Part shown: positions 32,495 through 42,989 of the stretch, piece by piece
Numbering within the stretch: position 1 is the stretch's first letter
How the letters are laid out: each line of letters opens with the position of its first letter
Origin: Capsicum annuum
Lineage: Eukaryota; Streptophyta; Magnoliopsida; Solanales; Solanaceae
DNA length: 64,000 bases
Assembly (NCBI RefSeq): GCF_002878395.1
Contig: NC_061121.1
Location: 14,664,937-14,728,936, forward strand
Reading direction: 5' to 3'
Notes under the pieces: generated by a model
The model's input: only the letters and a program-made list of their open reading frames with translations
Told to the model about the DNA's origin: nothing
The model's database searches: none
Position numbers and translations under genes: made by a program

Positions 32495-34856
32495 TGTGAT
32501 GCCCCGGAAAAATTTTCCGTTAAGATCTCGGACAAAAATGTGTTGAATTCTGTTCTTTATCGTGATTAATAATTTTCTATGTGGAATTTCTGAATATGCA
32601 ACCCGTCATCACGTAGAGCATCAAATAAGCTTTCCAAATATATGTGGATCATCCAAAATGAACACTCGAGGGATGAGTTATGACCATTCTGATCTAACCG
32701 TGAATAGTGGTGAACAGTAAATGAGCAGGAAAAAAATACTGAGGCCAGGCGAATTTTAGGGTCAAATTCAAATGATCATAATTCTTTGTACATAATGATA
32801 TGGGTGAGCTACTATATATCAACAGAAAGCTCTAAAAGTCCTCTTTCCAATGAAATTGGTTTCATCCAATTTGGACATAGGAGAAAAAGGTTATGGTCGA
32901 TCTACTTCAGCCTATCAAACCAGTCCACCAAAGGACATATTTAACATTATTTGATTTTTAAGGGTATTTTGTTCATTCCCACTCTAATCCATCAGGGTAA
33001 ACCACGGATGTAAGTCCATTAAGAGCATTCAATAGCTCATTTTTCTCCAAAATTTCCTAAGGCTCAAACCCTAACCCTACTACTCCAAATTTCATCCTTC
33101 TATGTCTCTTGATTGAAACGTAAAAATTTCAAATTGATTTGGGATTCGAGTTGATCATGTTAAGGGATTCAAGAAGCACCCTTTATTTTTGTGAATGAAG
33201 TTCCGAAGTCAGAAGTTCATATTCATCTTCCCATTTTAGGTATGTGGGGCTTTGAACAAGATTATCCTTTCGATCTTGTACCCAGTATTTTTATTGAATT
33301 ACATTGACATGAGATTTTAAATATTTTACCATGAATTGGAAATATGGTTTTATATCTTATATTACTGTCCATGAGCTATGGGATTATGTCATCTGATATG
33401 TGTATGATGTTGAGATGGAATTATGTCCAAAAAGTATTTGATTATGAGAGTATGATGATTTAATTTGTTAAGCCTTGATTTATACTATCATTCCACTATT
33501 TCCTTATTATGAATTTATAATTGATATTGGAAATTCTATAACCCTGCTATGGGTTGATGTCTCAAGTAACTTTAAATGAGAGTTGGATGGCAAATTGAGA
33601 AATGTTAATATTGAAGTTGCAATGAGTCTTGGTATTTTTCGGATGGTTTTGATGAGTTAAATTATTGAAATATTATGTATTGAGTCTTCATATCCTTGTC
33701 CAAATGTCGAGTCGATTATGGTTCAACACATTGATACCTTGTTGATGTTGAGGAAGATTAAAATGTTTTGAGCTAAAATATGTTGAGTTTGGAATCCACA
33801 AATTGATATGATTTGATAAACGAGAAAGAGATTTGATTTGGTCTTATGATAGACCCTTGTGATGTTGTGGTGGATTTCCTACCACGTTCTGAGCTTGTCG
33901 GGGAGTAGTACTTAGCACCGAGAGGGAAATTTTGTATTTCCCCAAACCTATGTGCCATCGTAAGGTTGTTTGATGATGATATTATTGGCTAGAGAGCCCG
34001 ATTATGATTATTGCAGTTTTAAGGCCGTACTCCCTGGCAAAGAGTATGACGCTCCCGCCAATGGGGGTTTCAAACGTTGGTATTCCACGTAGCTCACGTG
34101 GGGTTGCCGGTTATAGGAAACTCCCCTGTCCATAAGAGGCATGTTTATTGAAATACCGAGTCACTCTGAGTTTTGATGTGGTAAGTCAAGTTGCCTATGA
34201 TGATCTATAATGATTTATGAGGTTTTTCTCCTACATTTCCTATCTAAGATGTTATGACTTGCATGATTCAATGTCACTCAAGCCAGGTGTGTCATTATGG
34301 TCCGTATGTATGTTTTTACGAAATTTATGATACTATTTATATTTTGCATACGCCCCCACATACTCAGTACGTATCTTGTGTTGACCTACATATTTCTCTA
34401 TGGGCTACATTCTTACCATGATGTAGGTTCAGGTACTCAGTCGCAGCCGCGACAGTGATATCTGAGTGCCGCATCTATGTTCCTTCAGATGTGAGTCCTC
34501 ATGGTTCAAGGACCAAGTTGCTAGTTTTGGTGCTGTTGTTTTATGATCCCTTTGGTTTGTTGAGTCAGTTGGGGGTTTGTCCCAATGGCTCGTTGATTTT
34601 TCTGTATAGAGGCTATGTCAGACTAGTGTATTGTTGGGTTGGTTTGTGCATAGACATTCCATATATGTATATTCTAACGATATTCATGCCATGTGCGATG
34701 TGATATGATATGTGCTTATATATATATCCTTAGCATAGCGTGTATGTTGTTCTGTTGGAACCCAAGGGTAGTGTTTTGTCTTAAAGGGTTAGCTTGAGGC
34801 TACGTGTAGCCTTGGGTACCGTGTGGCGTCTCGAGATGATATTTCGGGGCGTTACA
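32495..34856 (+). mobile_element. Solo Gypsy LTR, 2.36 kb
   Basis: It starts TGTGATGCCCCGG and ends CGGGGCGTTACA, flanked by a perfect 5-bp duplication AGTAC (32,490-32,494; 34,857-34,861). There is no internal region. The paralogous sequence near 35,517-35,550 shows the empty site. The LTR belongs to the type with a '(c)ggggcgttaca' end, as do the pieces at 1-1,201 and 43,427-46,346. The 82-codon frame at 34,455-34,703 is inside the LTR and is probably accidental. A solo LTR arises when the two LTRs of an element recombine. Confidence 0.93.
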
Positions 34857-34861
34857 AGTAC

Positions 34862-37470
34862 TCACTCAACTACTACCTCTTAAATCTCACTTTCTGTATT
34901 TTATTGAGTCACCATTTACTACACAGATTTTATTAGGGTCGAATAGATAATACTTAATGTTGTAGTATATTTATATGATTATTTTAATTACAGATTAGCC
35001 TAGTCATATCCTCACTTTTCACTACGAACTTATTTAGCAAGAGCCATTCCGCATAAGAAGAGCTGCATGGAAGATTGATTTGTTTCAGGTCACTTTATAT
35101 TAATGTATTTGCATTGAAAAATATTATGTAATCAAGTCACTGTGATTTTGGAGGGGGTAGGCATCATGACATAGGGCCCTCAATGCTTCCCACTACTCAC
35201 ACAACAACTTGCAAATTCTAGTTTTTTTTTTTAAAAAAGATGCGTACTATTAGTTTTCTTTATACCGATTTCATTCGATCCAATTGGAAAATGCGTAACG
35301 GTGTGGTATATTATATGATCATTTTTTTCTACGTAGTCATTTACCATTTTGATTTTCGAGCGATTCGACCAAAATTGAGATTATGTAAGCTCCTTGCTCA
35401 AACTTGAGAAGAGCAACTTGGACGGGTTTATTTGTCACATCCATCGTGATGGCCTTACAAAGTGATGGGTTTTGACAAGCAACATGTAGGGTTTCATTAT
35501 GACCTACCAAGTTAATTGTATCCAACTACTCTTTCAACTACTACCTCTTTAACTTTAACTTTTGAGTTACTTTTTCTTATGCATTTTTATCCAGGTCCAA
35601 TAGAACATACGAAATGATGTACTAATTTATATGATCATTTTAATTAGTTGAATAATGAAAGATTATGACATCAAGTCATCACGTCAATGTTTATATGGAA
35701 AATATTGTAATATTGGTTATTAATGTATTGTTAAGCACCATTAAACCAAATATAAAATGGTTGTTGGGTGCTTTGGCTTTGGTGTGAAAGATAAGCACCT
35801 CATGATGCCTCGAGGGATGTAGGTTCGATTCTCGCTTGCAACAAACTTTTTTCTTAAAGGAAGTGAGCACCCACAGCCTCTCTCATTCCCGAGGAAACTT
35901 TTCTCAATTGAACTAAGAAGAGATAGTTAGAAGATTAAGTTGTTTTGGATCACTTCAACATTAATGCAATGTATTTGCATAGTTAAAATTATGACAACAA
36001 GTCATTCTCATTTATAGGGTAGACATCATGAAATACGTTCGTCAATACTTCCAACTAATCACTCAACGATTTACGATTTCAAGTTAGGATATTTTTAAAG
36101 GTTAATTTTTATTGTGCCGATATCGTTCGATTCCAACAGAAAATAGATAACGGAGTGACCCATATTTTCCAAGGTCATAAGGTGTATTTTGAGTCATTGG
36201 TGTAATAGTGAGATATGCAACACAAAGGCTCAACATTTAGATTCCAATGGCAGACACAAGATTTAAGGATAGTGGGTGCTTACAAATTTTTTAAACTGAC
36301 AAAAAAATTAAAATTCACCTCAATGAGGTTTGAACCTAGGCTAGGCATTCCTACTAGTGGATTATGCTACAGTCAACCTAAATGCTAATGCACCCAATCA
36401 GATTTTGTTTGTTATAGTGGGTGCATTATCCGTATATTATATACCTATTTTCGTATATTTGCTACCTAATTTACCTATTCCGCATCGACTTTACTAGGTG
36501 TCAAAGCACCACACAAATTGGATATAGGTCCGCACCTGACTAAGAAGAGATGCTTGGAAAATTGAGTTGTTTTGAGTCACTTCAACATTAATGTATTTGC
36601 ATAGTTAAAATTATGAAAACAAGTCATTGTGATTTTTTAGTGTAGGCATCATGAAATAGGCTCATCAATACTTCCAACTACTCACTCAACGATTTGTGAT
36701 TTCAAGTAACGATATTTTTAAAGGTTAATTTTTATTGTGCCGATATCATTCCATTCCAATAGAAAATACGTGACGATGTGATCCATATTTTTGTATCATC
36801 TTTACAACGAAATCATTTAGCAAGCGGGTTTCCATTTCAAAATTTTCCAAGGTCATAAGGTGTATTTTGTGTCATTCATGCAACAGTGAGTTTCACAAAA
36901 GGAAACCTCAAGATTAAGATTCCAATGGTGGACATAGGATTTAAGGATAGCGGGTGCTTATAAATTTTTTAAACTGATAAAAGATTCAAATTAACCTCAA
37001 TAAAGTTCTAACCCTGGGCATTCCTACAAGTGGATTAACCTAGAGTTAACCTAAAAGTCAATGCAACCAACCAGCTTTTGTTATAGTGGTTGTTTTTATA
37101 TATTATATAGCTATTTTCGTATATTTTTTACGTTATTTAACCTATTCCACATCGACTTTACTGGTGTCGGAGCAGTAAGCACCACACAAATTGGACGTAG
37201 GTCTACACCTGACTAAGAAGAGATGGTTGGAAGATTGAGTTGTTTTGGGTCACTTCAACATTAATGCATTTGCATAGTTAAAATTATGACAACAAGTCAT
37301 TCTCATTTATAGGGTACACATCATGAAATAGGCTCATCAATCTTTCCAACTACTCACTCAACGATTTGCGATTTTAGGTCACCATATTATTAAAGGTTAT
37401 TTTTCATTGTGCCGATATCGTTCCATTCCAATAGAAAATATGTGACGATGTGACCCATATTTGTATATAA
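34862..37470 (+). repeat. Four decayed copies of a ~650-bp repeat
   Basis: Copies start near 35,040, 35,915, 36,540 and 37,210 with 'aagaagagatg(g)ttggaaga' and share 'tgttttgggtcacttcaaca', 'acaagtcatt', 'catgaaatagg', 'actcactcaacgatttg' and 'gtgccgatatcgttc'. The copies have drifted and the first is most different. Two copies contain a block (36,240-36,440 and 36,940-37,085) with a tRNA-like B box on the minus strand (ggttcaaacctc in the first). No coding region is seen. Confidence 0.8.
35757..35905 (+). mobile_element. tRNA-derived SINE candidate
   Basis: It begins 'gttgggtgctttggctttgg'. A good B box, 'ggttcgattct', lies at 35,822-35,832. A 'gtgagcacccacagcctctc' body follows. It interrupts the first ~650-bp repeat. 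The A box is weak and a terminal tail is not obvious, so this is a candidate only. Confidence 0.45.
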
Positions 37471-37634
37471 CATCCGATACATTGTTTATTAAGTTCAAAA
37501 ACTACAATTGCACCACATTATCAATCATAGATCTCAATTATACTGTGTGATTCATATATTTACTGGCAAACATATGAACAACCACGCGAATAAAGTACAT
37601 TTACTGACTATACTAAATATACACTCATTTAAAT

Positions 37635-38400
37635 GGTTGTTAATGTTGGTGTAATATACCACAAATTACAATAACTATCACAGTTGAAATAAAATGAACA
37701 AAAATAATTTAAAGAAAATAAGATCATCTTCTTCTTGGCTGAGGCGCGAATATCTCGCTTTCTTTAAGGAGATTCAAGCCCACTGCGGCATAATTTACAC
37801 CGATCTAGTAGTATATCTCTTGACTTTTCCCCTCCAGGATACAACAACCCTTCAACTATGTACAACTCAAACAACTCCGGATTAGTTGAAAAGTCCAAAG
37901 CTCCACTATAAGAACACCTTCCTTCAACATGTATTTACTCTCTTTGTATAGTGAATATAGTTAAAGACTTAGAATATTTTCTTTGTCTCAACTCTTTCTT
38001 TCACTACTACATACTATAATCTTTTCCACACTTATCATATTTTCTTGTACATAATAACATGCAAGACCACCTCTATTTATAGGTGAGGAACTCATCCTTG
38101 TATTGAATCAGAAGAATGTGGTGTAGTAAAATGAGTACATGAATGGTCTATAGGTTACAAATGTTACAAGAGTTACATGCAACTAATGATCATATAAGTT
38201 ACAAGAACTAATAGCCTTGAGAGTTACAAGAACTAATGGCCATATGAGTTACAAGAACAAATGGTCATCTTTACTACAATTTGTACCCACTAACTCAAAA
38301 AGATAATGTGGTGAGTGACAAGAACAATGACACCACTTTCTCCACTTTATGTTTATAATGTCATGCACTTTAATTTATTTTAATCATAAAATACACGAAC
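37635..38400 (-). repeat. Copia LTR remnant, minus strand
   Basis: The minus strand carries a TATA box ('tataaatagagg', 38,075-38,086). Its sequence matches the plus-strand LTR-like tract at about 50,040-50,460 ('gataagtgtg', 'tagtagtgaa', 'caaagagagtaa', 'ggagctttggac' against 'gaagttttggat'). A short tandem repeat ('gttacaagaactaatggcca', about 30 bp, four copies) lies at 38,165-38,275 in the U3 part. No internal region or target duplication is recognised. The 63-codon frame at 37,694 is inside the LTR. Confidence 0.6.
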
Positions 38401-38422
38401 AGTTAATACATGCCAAGCCATC

Positions 38423-38430
38423 TATATATA
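38423..38430 (+). promoter_or_regulatory. TATA box of copy K
   Basis: 'tatatata' lies about 75 bp upstream of the ATG at 38,504, the same spacing as in copies C and D. Confidence 0.5.
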
Positions 38431-38503
38431 TGTGTTTAACATCATGTACCAAAACATTCGTTTGTAATCCTCAAATAATAACAAAGGTAAATTAATTCGC
38501 AAC

Positions 38504-38887
38504 ATGGATAGAACACCCATTAGAGGAACGACTTTCCTAGGCGGTTGTGATTCCCCTAGTGTTCTAGTGAAACTTTATGAAGAACACAAAGGGAAATGCG
38601 AAGTACTTGAGGATGAGCTCACTGAGCTCATTAAGTGTTTGTTCACATGGAAAGGAGGCCTGTATATTGAAAAGCCCTTGCTTAACGAACAAGACCCCTT
38701 GACTAAATCTTTTGACATCTATCAGAAGATAGTTCGTGAATACCGCCTTGCTCGCTCCCTTAGAAGAGACACCGATGTTGCTGAACCACAACATTCAGGG
38801 GGGCCAACCAAGGCGAGACAAGCAATGCAGCTTCGCGAACTAGACCAACAAAGAGGTCCTGTTCTAGGGTGCTACTTCTTTAGGTAG
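38504..38887 (+). CDS. Small uncharacterised protein, family 3 (copy K)
   Basis: Intact 127-codon frame with an ATG in good context. Residues 22-50 form a coiled coil ('LVKLYEEHKGKCEVLEDELT', 'ELIKCLF'). A central segment 'FDIYQKIVREYRLARSLRRD' is basic. The C-terminal third is Gln/Arg/Gly-rich ('GGPTKARQAMQLRELDQQRG'). The broken copy J (31,265) shares the first five residues, the 'VLEDE-T' helix and 'FDIYQK', so at least two-thirds of the protein is real coding sequence. No known domain is recognised. It is the longest intact member of the small-gene cluster and has a TATA box at the expected distance. Confidence 0.65.
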   Translation: MDRTPIRGTTFLGGCDSPSVLVKLYEEHKGKCEVLEDELTELIKCLFTWKGGLYIEKPLLNEQDPLTKSFDIYQKIVREYRLARSLRRDTDVAEPQHSGGPTKARQAMQLRELDQQRGPVLGCYFFR

Positions 38888-39362
38888 CTGCATCATTTTG
38901 TATTCTTTGAAGTATTGCGAATCTAAGCTTTTTTTAATTGAAATATTAATGCAATGTGAAATATCCTTACTGATGCTAACATTGCGAAAAATAAATGATT
39001 TTTAATTACTAATGCCCACAATATATTACAAAATACATCGTTCAAATGCCTAGGCTTTGGTAATTACAATACATAAAAATAAAATAAGACAGACATACTT
39101 AAAACAATGTTAGGCTAGCTTCCCCATTTGTTGCTACTGTTATACCTAAACCTCCGGCAAATTTTTTAGTTTCAACGTTTACTATTTCAAAGTAAGAAAG
39201 ATTTATAATTAAAATCAAATACTGCATCACGACATTCATTCAAAACCCAAAACATAATAGTAACACCAAAAAACATGAAAATGTTTTGATACTAATTTTT
39301 GGAAAAGTAACGATTAGCATGCAAAGAGGAGGTTTCAACTACACAGAATATGTCGGTGCTTA
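38888..39362. other. Convergent spacer between K and L
   Basis: AT-rich 3' flanks of two facing genes, with 'aataaa'-like signals (38,990). Nothing else is seen. Confidence 0.4.
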
Positions 39363-39590
39363 TTAAGTTGAAGGACAAAGGAAGTTATCTTGATCCTTGA
39401 GATATCGATCAAATTTTTCCTTTTGTATCACCTCAATCCTCTCTTCCATAGCATTTACCCGAATCATCATGAACTCTAGACGTTCATGCGACCTTCTAAT
39501 TTGTTCATCTAGCTCAGCCATTGCTTTGAATAGTTGTTTGGTATCACATTGAACACCATCGGAAATTTCTTCAATAGGACGTAAATACAT
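39363..39590 (-). CDS. Small coiled-coil protein (L)
   Basis: A 75-codon frame from the ATG at 39,590 ('MYLRPIEEISDGVQCDTKQL'), followed by a strong coiled coil ('FKAMAELDEQIRRSHERLEF', 'IRVNAMEERIEVIQKEKFDR'). The frame stays open upstream for 23 further codons without another ATG. A different first exon is possible, since T-rich sequence precedes it. The helix resembles family 2 in size and spacing but shares no clear motif. The function is unknown. Confidence 0.45.
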   Translation of the reverse strand: MYLRPIEEISDGVQCDTKQLFKAMAELDEQIRRSHERLEFMMIRVNAMEERIEVIQKEKFDRYLKDQDNFLCPST

Positions 39591-39879
39591 AAAATAATTG
39601 GTAGGGTTAAATATACATGCAAAAAATGATAGGAATACAACAATGGATGGTAGTTTCAACTCATACCTTCATATCGTCAACAACTGCAACTACAATAAAT
39701 TTTTTCTTCAAATTGATATGGTTAAATACATGATTCCTATGTGGTCACACAATTTAAATAAAAGGGAAAGATGTAAACTATCAATGTTGGAATTAATGTG
39801 CACGCCTAACCAATTGGTAGATTGTCTTGACAAGTCAAACATTACTTTACAAGTTACAATTAACTTTAATTTTTACTGA

Positions 39880-40340
39880 AAAGTAAATGTTTACATACCA
39901 GATATGATTTAAGTTACCTAACGTATGTTTAATGTTCTAACTTTTCACTCGTTAGGTACTCTTACATAAAAATTCAATCGTCCACGCAAAATATTAATTG
40001 TCTTAATAATCATTCGAACTTTCGCATTAGAATGGAGGAGAACAATTTTATTCCGCTGCTAAAAAATAAAATATAAAAATTATATTATTATATGACGATG
40101 TGAACAAGATCTACGGGTAGTTTAGAGTCCAATGCGTAGGATCCATTGAAGTTAGATGAGTGAGATTTTTTAAGGAGCGTGGAAAAATAATCTGATTTAG
40201 GATTGGAAATTGTTTAAAGTCATTTTCAAAATTTCAATCTTACACTCATCTTAAAATAACTCAAATGTTAGCATTAATTTCATTCCATTCTTCCAAATTA
40301 AAAAATAAATATTAATTAATTGACATGAAATAATCAAATC
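39880..40340. other. Spacer before copy M
   Basis: AT-rich; no gene or repeat seen. The preceding plus-strand frame at 39,598-39,879 overlaps L and its upstream region and shows no family features. Confidence 0.4.
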
Positions 40341-40345
40341 ATTTG

Positions 40346-40353
40346 TATAAATA
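40346..40353 (+). promoter_or_regulatory. TATA box of copy M
   Basis: 'tataaata' lies 66 bp before the ATG at 40,412. It rules out the longer reading that would begin at 40,343, because transcription would start after that point. Confidence 0.6.
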
Positions 40354-40411
40354 TGGACAACCATTGAAGCAACCACTCATTATACAAGTAAAGGTAAAAG
40401 AACTGTATAAC

Positions 40412-40753
40412 ATGTCACATATTCCTACAATTTCCAACATTCAAAGCTTGCCAAAAATGTCTTCCTACCAATCGGCCTCTTCCAATGCCCTAGTTTCTTC
40501 CAATCCTCAACAAAGTTATGAGGAACTTTGCCTACTTCTTGCATTGTACTCTCAGCTTCATGACATCAAAATAGAGCTTGATGTCTTAACTCAATGCATG
40601 GAGAGTTTTGAGCGTAAGCAGGACGCCATGATCAAGATTATTGAAAAAATATTGGACAGAATTATGATGCCGCCTCCAAGATCCTCCCATCCACCTCCAA
40701 CTTCCTCCGACTCACCCAGCACCGTAGAGAGAAAATGGAAATATTGTAAATAA
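40412..40753 (+). CDS. Small coiled-coil protein, family 2 (copy M)
   Basis: Intact 113-codon frame. Residues 1-35 are Ser/Asn/Gln-rich and likely disordered. Residues 38-90 form a helix ('SYEELCLLLALYSQLHDIKI', 'ELDVLTQCMESFERKQDAMI', 'KIIEKILDRI'). The tail is Pro/Ser-rich ('MMPPPRSSHPPPTSSDSP'). It aligns with copy N (41,587) and copy E (25,498) over the helix and Pro tail, so it is the full-length reference for this family. The ATG was chosen by the TATA box. No catalytic or targeting motif is visible; a scaffold or self-associating role is only an inference from the helix. Confidence 0.68.
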   Translation: MSHIPTISNIQSLPKMSSYQSASSNALVSSNPQQSYEELCLLLALYSQLHDIKIELDVLTQCMESFERKQDAMIKIIEKILDRIMMPPPRSSHPPPTSSDSPSTVERKWKYCK

Positions 40754-41520
40754 AATAATAATGTTTTAATGTTATTTTTACTTTTTAGTCTTAATGAAAT
40801 GTATGCTTATGTTTCAGCTTTATTGACTGGTTACCATAAATACACAATAAGTTATTTATCCCATCCATAGAGGAAGATCATGTAACTTCAAATATAAATA
40901 TTGACAAATATAAACCAAAATGTTTCTAAAAGGTATGAATTTGCAAAATAAATGAAAATGAAAACTAAATATTTCTAAAAGGCATAAATTCAAAATGCAA
41001 CACACGATTTAAAAAATGAACGAATTAATATTTTTGGTTTGCGCAAGAACGCCTATCCAATGATATTACAGAAAAAAATTAGTATACCAATAGTCGTCTA
41101 CAGTGATTACTAAGAAGAAAATAAAATGAAGAGTCATTCAACTATAAATGTCTGATGAATACCCAAAAAGATATGTCCATCCCATTGAGAGCAAATGTTT
41201 GAATTATCAACAAATTAACTAGAGAAAATTGCTTAAATTTTCTAACGTATTTTATTCCAAAAGCTTTTCCGTATTAGTAATCCTTTAAAATAACTACAGA
41301 GAGTAACTACACAAAAGAATAACTATTATTAAGTGAAAAGTTTGAGCTTTTTATTTTGATTTATTGAATGTTGAATGTTGGAAATTGTTCAAAGTTGAGA
41401 TATTTTCGACCTTCCAACTACATTCCTAGAAAATATAATAATTTCTTAAATGCTATGACTATTGGAACATCTACCACATTTATTACCTTAACTTTCACTT
41501 GTTTTCTAAGCCTTCTATGC
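40754..41520. other. Spacer between M and N
   Basis: AT-rich, no gene recognised. The phrases 'aatgaaaatgaaaac' and 'tttctaaaaggcataaatt' are partly repeated near 40,925 and 40,975. Confidence 0.4.
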
Positions 41521-41586
41521 CTTTCTATTTAAATCAGTGAATATGAGATCATCTACAGAATAACAAAACAAGAATTGATACTTAAA

Positions 41587-41883
41587 ATGACCTCCCAAGA
41601 AAATAATTCTGCAACTTCCAATCGCGGAGCCCCTTTCACCACCAAACACTTTTCGGCTCCGCATAATCAACTCTTGTCGCTGTGTTCTCAAATGACCGAG
41701 GTCAGAAAATAGGTTGATGCTATGAGTAGAGGTATGGAGAGTTTTGGTCGCAAGCAGGAGCTGCTTATAAGTTACATGAAAACAGTGGTGGATAAAATGA
41801 CAAAGCCATCGCAACCAACCTCCGTCCCACGAATGACATCAAAACCACCCCTATTTACGTTGTTCGACCGACAAAAATGGTAG
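41587..41883 (+). pseudogene. Family 2 small coiled-coil gene (copy N), single stop
   Basis: From its ATG the frame is open for 98 codons except for one TAG at 41,710-41,712. The stop lies in the helix at the position of the Glu in 'IELDVLT' of copy M. After it, 'VDAMSRGMESFGRKQELLIS' matches 'LDVLTQCMESFERKQDAMIK', and a Thr/Pro-rich tail follows. With only one lesion and an otherwise open frame, loss is recent, or the annotated allele differs from others. A TATA-like 'tatttaaatc' lies about 60 bp upstream (41,525). Confidence 0.65.
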
Positions 41884-42985
41884 TGAGAAGTACGATGTTT
41901 TTGATGGACGAAAAATATAAACAGAGTTGGTTTTTGAAGAGGAAGTAGCTCCAGTGAAGGATCGGTTTGGAGGACTGAAGTTTGTATGGCGAATGAAGAA
42001 AGACAACTTGTTCGTTAATAGAAGTGACCTAGGATCAATGAGATGAAGAAACATGACGTGATATCTATAAATTGGAGACATAAGAACGATACTAGTTATA
42101 CTACTGTAGCGTTCAATAACATTCCATATATATCACTACAAATATTTTTACCACTCTTTCTTTGTCTAATTTTTGCCTTTCTACTACCGCCGTAGTGGTT
42201 TTCGATAATTTTAAAGTTGATTGATTTGAATTATTTAACGATCGATTTGTCTATTAGCTTGCATATTATTATTTCTGTTGATTTGGGATCTTCTAACCCC
42301 TTCAAATTTGATAAGAAATGACAAGAATCCCCTTGTCATTCTACTTGTTACAAAACAATTAAGCAAGCAAATTGAACATACTTTTGTCATTTATTACGGT
42401 GTTTTTTAAAAAAAATTTCAACAGCAACAACATATTTCTTTCCTGTATGATGCATGATGAGGCTGAAAATCTTAATCCCATATAGTAAAGTGGACTACGA
42501 TTTGGGTAAATGGGATACTCCTATCAAAGATAACATAGTCGTAATATTAAACAACTTCAACACCTATACATAAATAGAGAAGTATTTATGAGTATCATAC
42601 AATGTCGTAGAATCAAATACAATAAAGATTAAAGAAAGAAAAGGCATATCGTACTACAAAAACTCATGTACTGTGGGATGATTACTGGCGTTTGCATCAT
42701 CGCCTCTACCTTCTCTACTACCACACACCCCACCTCCTCGATGACCACATCTCTCGCCGCCACTCCTACCTAGACTGCTTTGTCCCTTCTCGTATACATC
42801 ATAGCATCTGGATCCTCATCTCCTAGAGTCTCCACAGAATACGTATTGACGCAAAGATCTATTTCTATTGATCTGGGGCCTTCCACGTGAATAAACCTCC
42901 CTTGGATTTCTTATGATTCTTGCATCAGTATCTGAGTCTAAATCAAGAATGTTAGGGATAGCCATGTCATCTTCCCAGACCATGT
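41884..42985. other. Spacer to FAR1-like pseudogene
   Basis: No gene is recognised. 42,660-42,960 may contain 3' flank of the FAR1-like gene. Plus-strand and minus-strand short frames at 41,515-42,081 overlap copy N and are its shadows. Confidence 0.4.
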
Positions 42986-42989
42986 ATGT

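Noticed and set aside
34455..34703. 82-codon frame
   Set aside because: It is inside the solo LTR at 32,495-34,856 and has no coding features.
37694..37885. 63-codon plus-strand frame
   Set aside because: It falls inside a minus-strand Copia LTR remnant.
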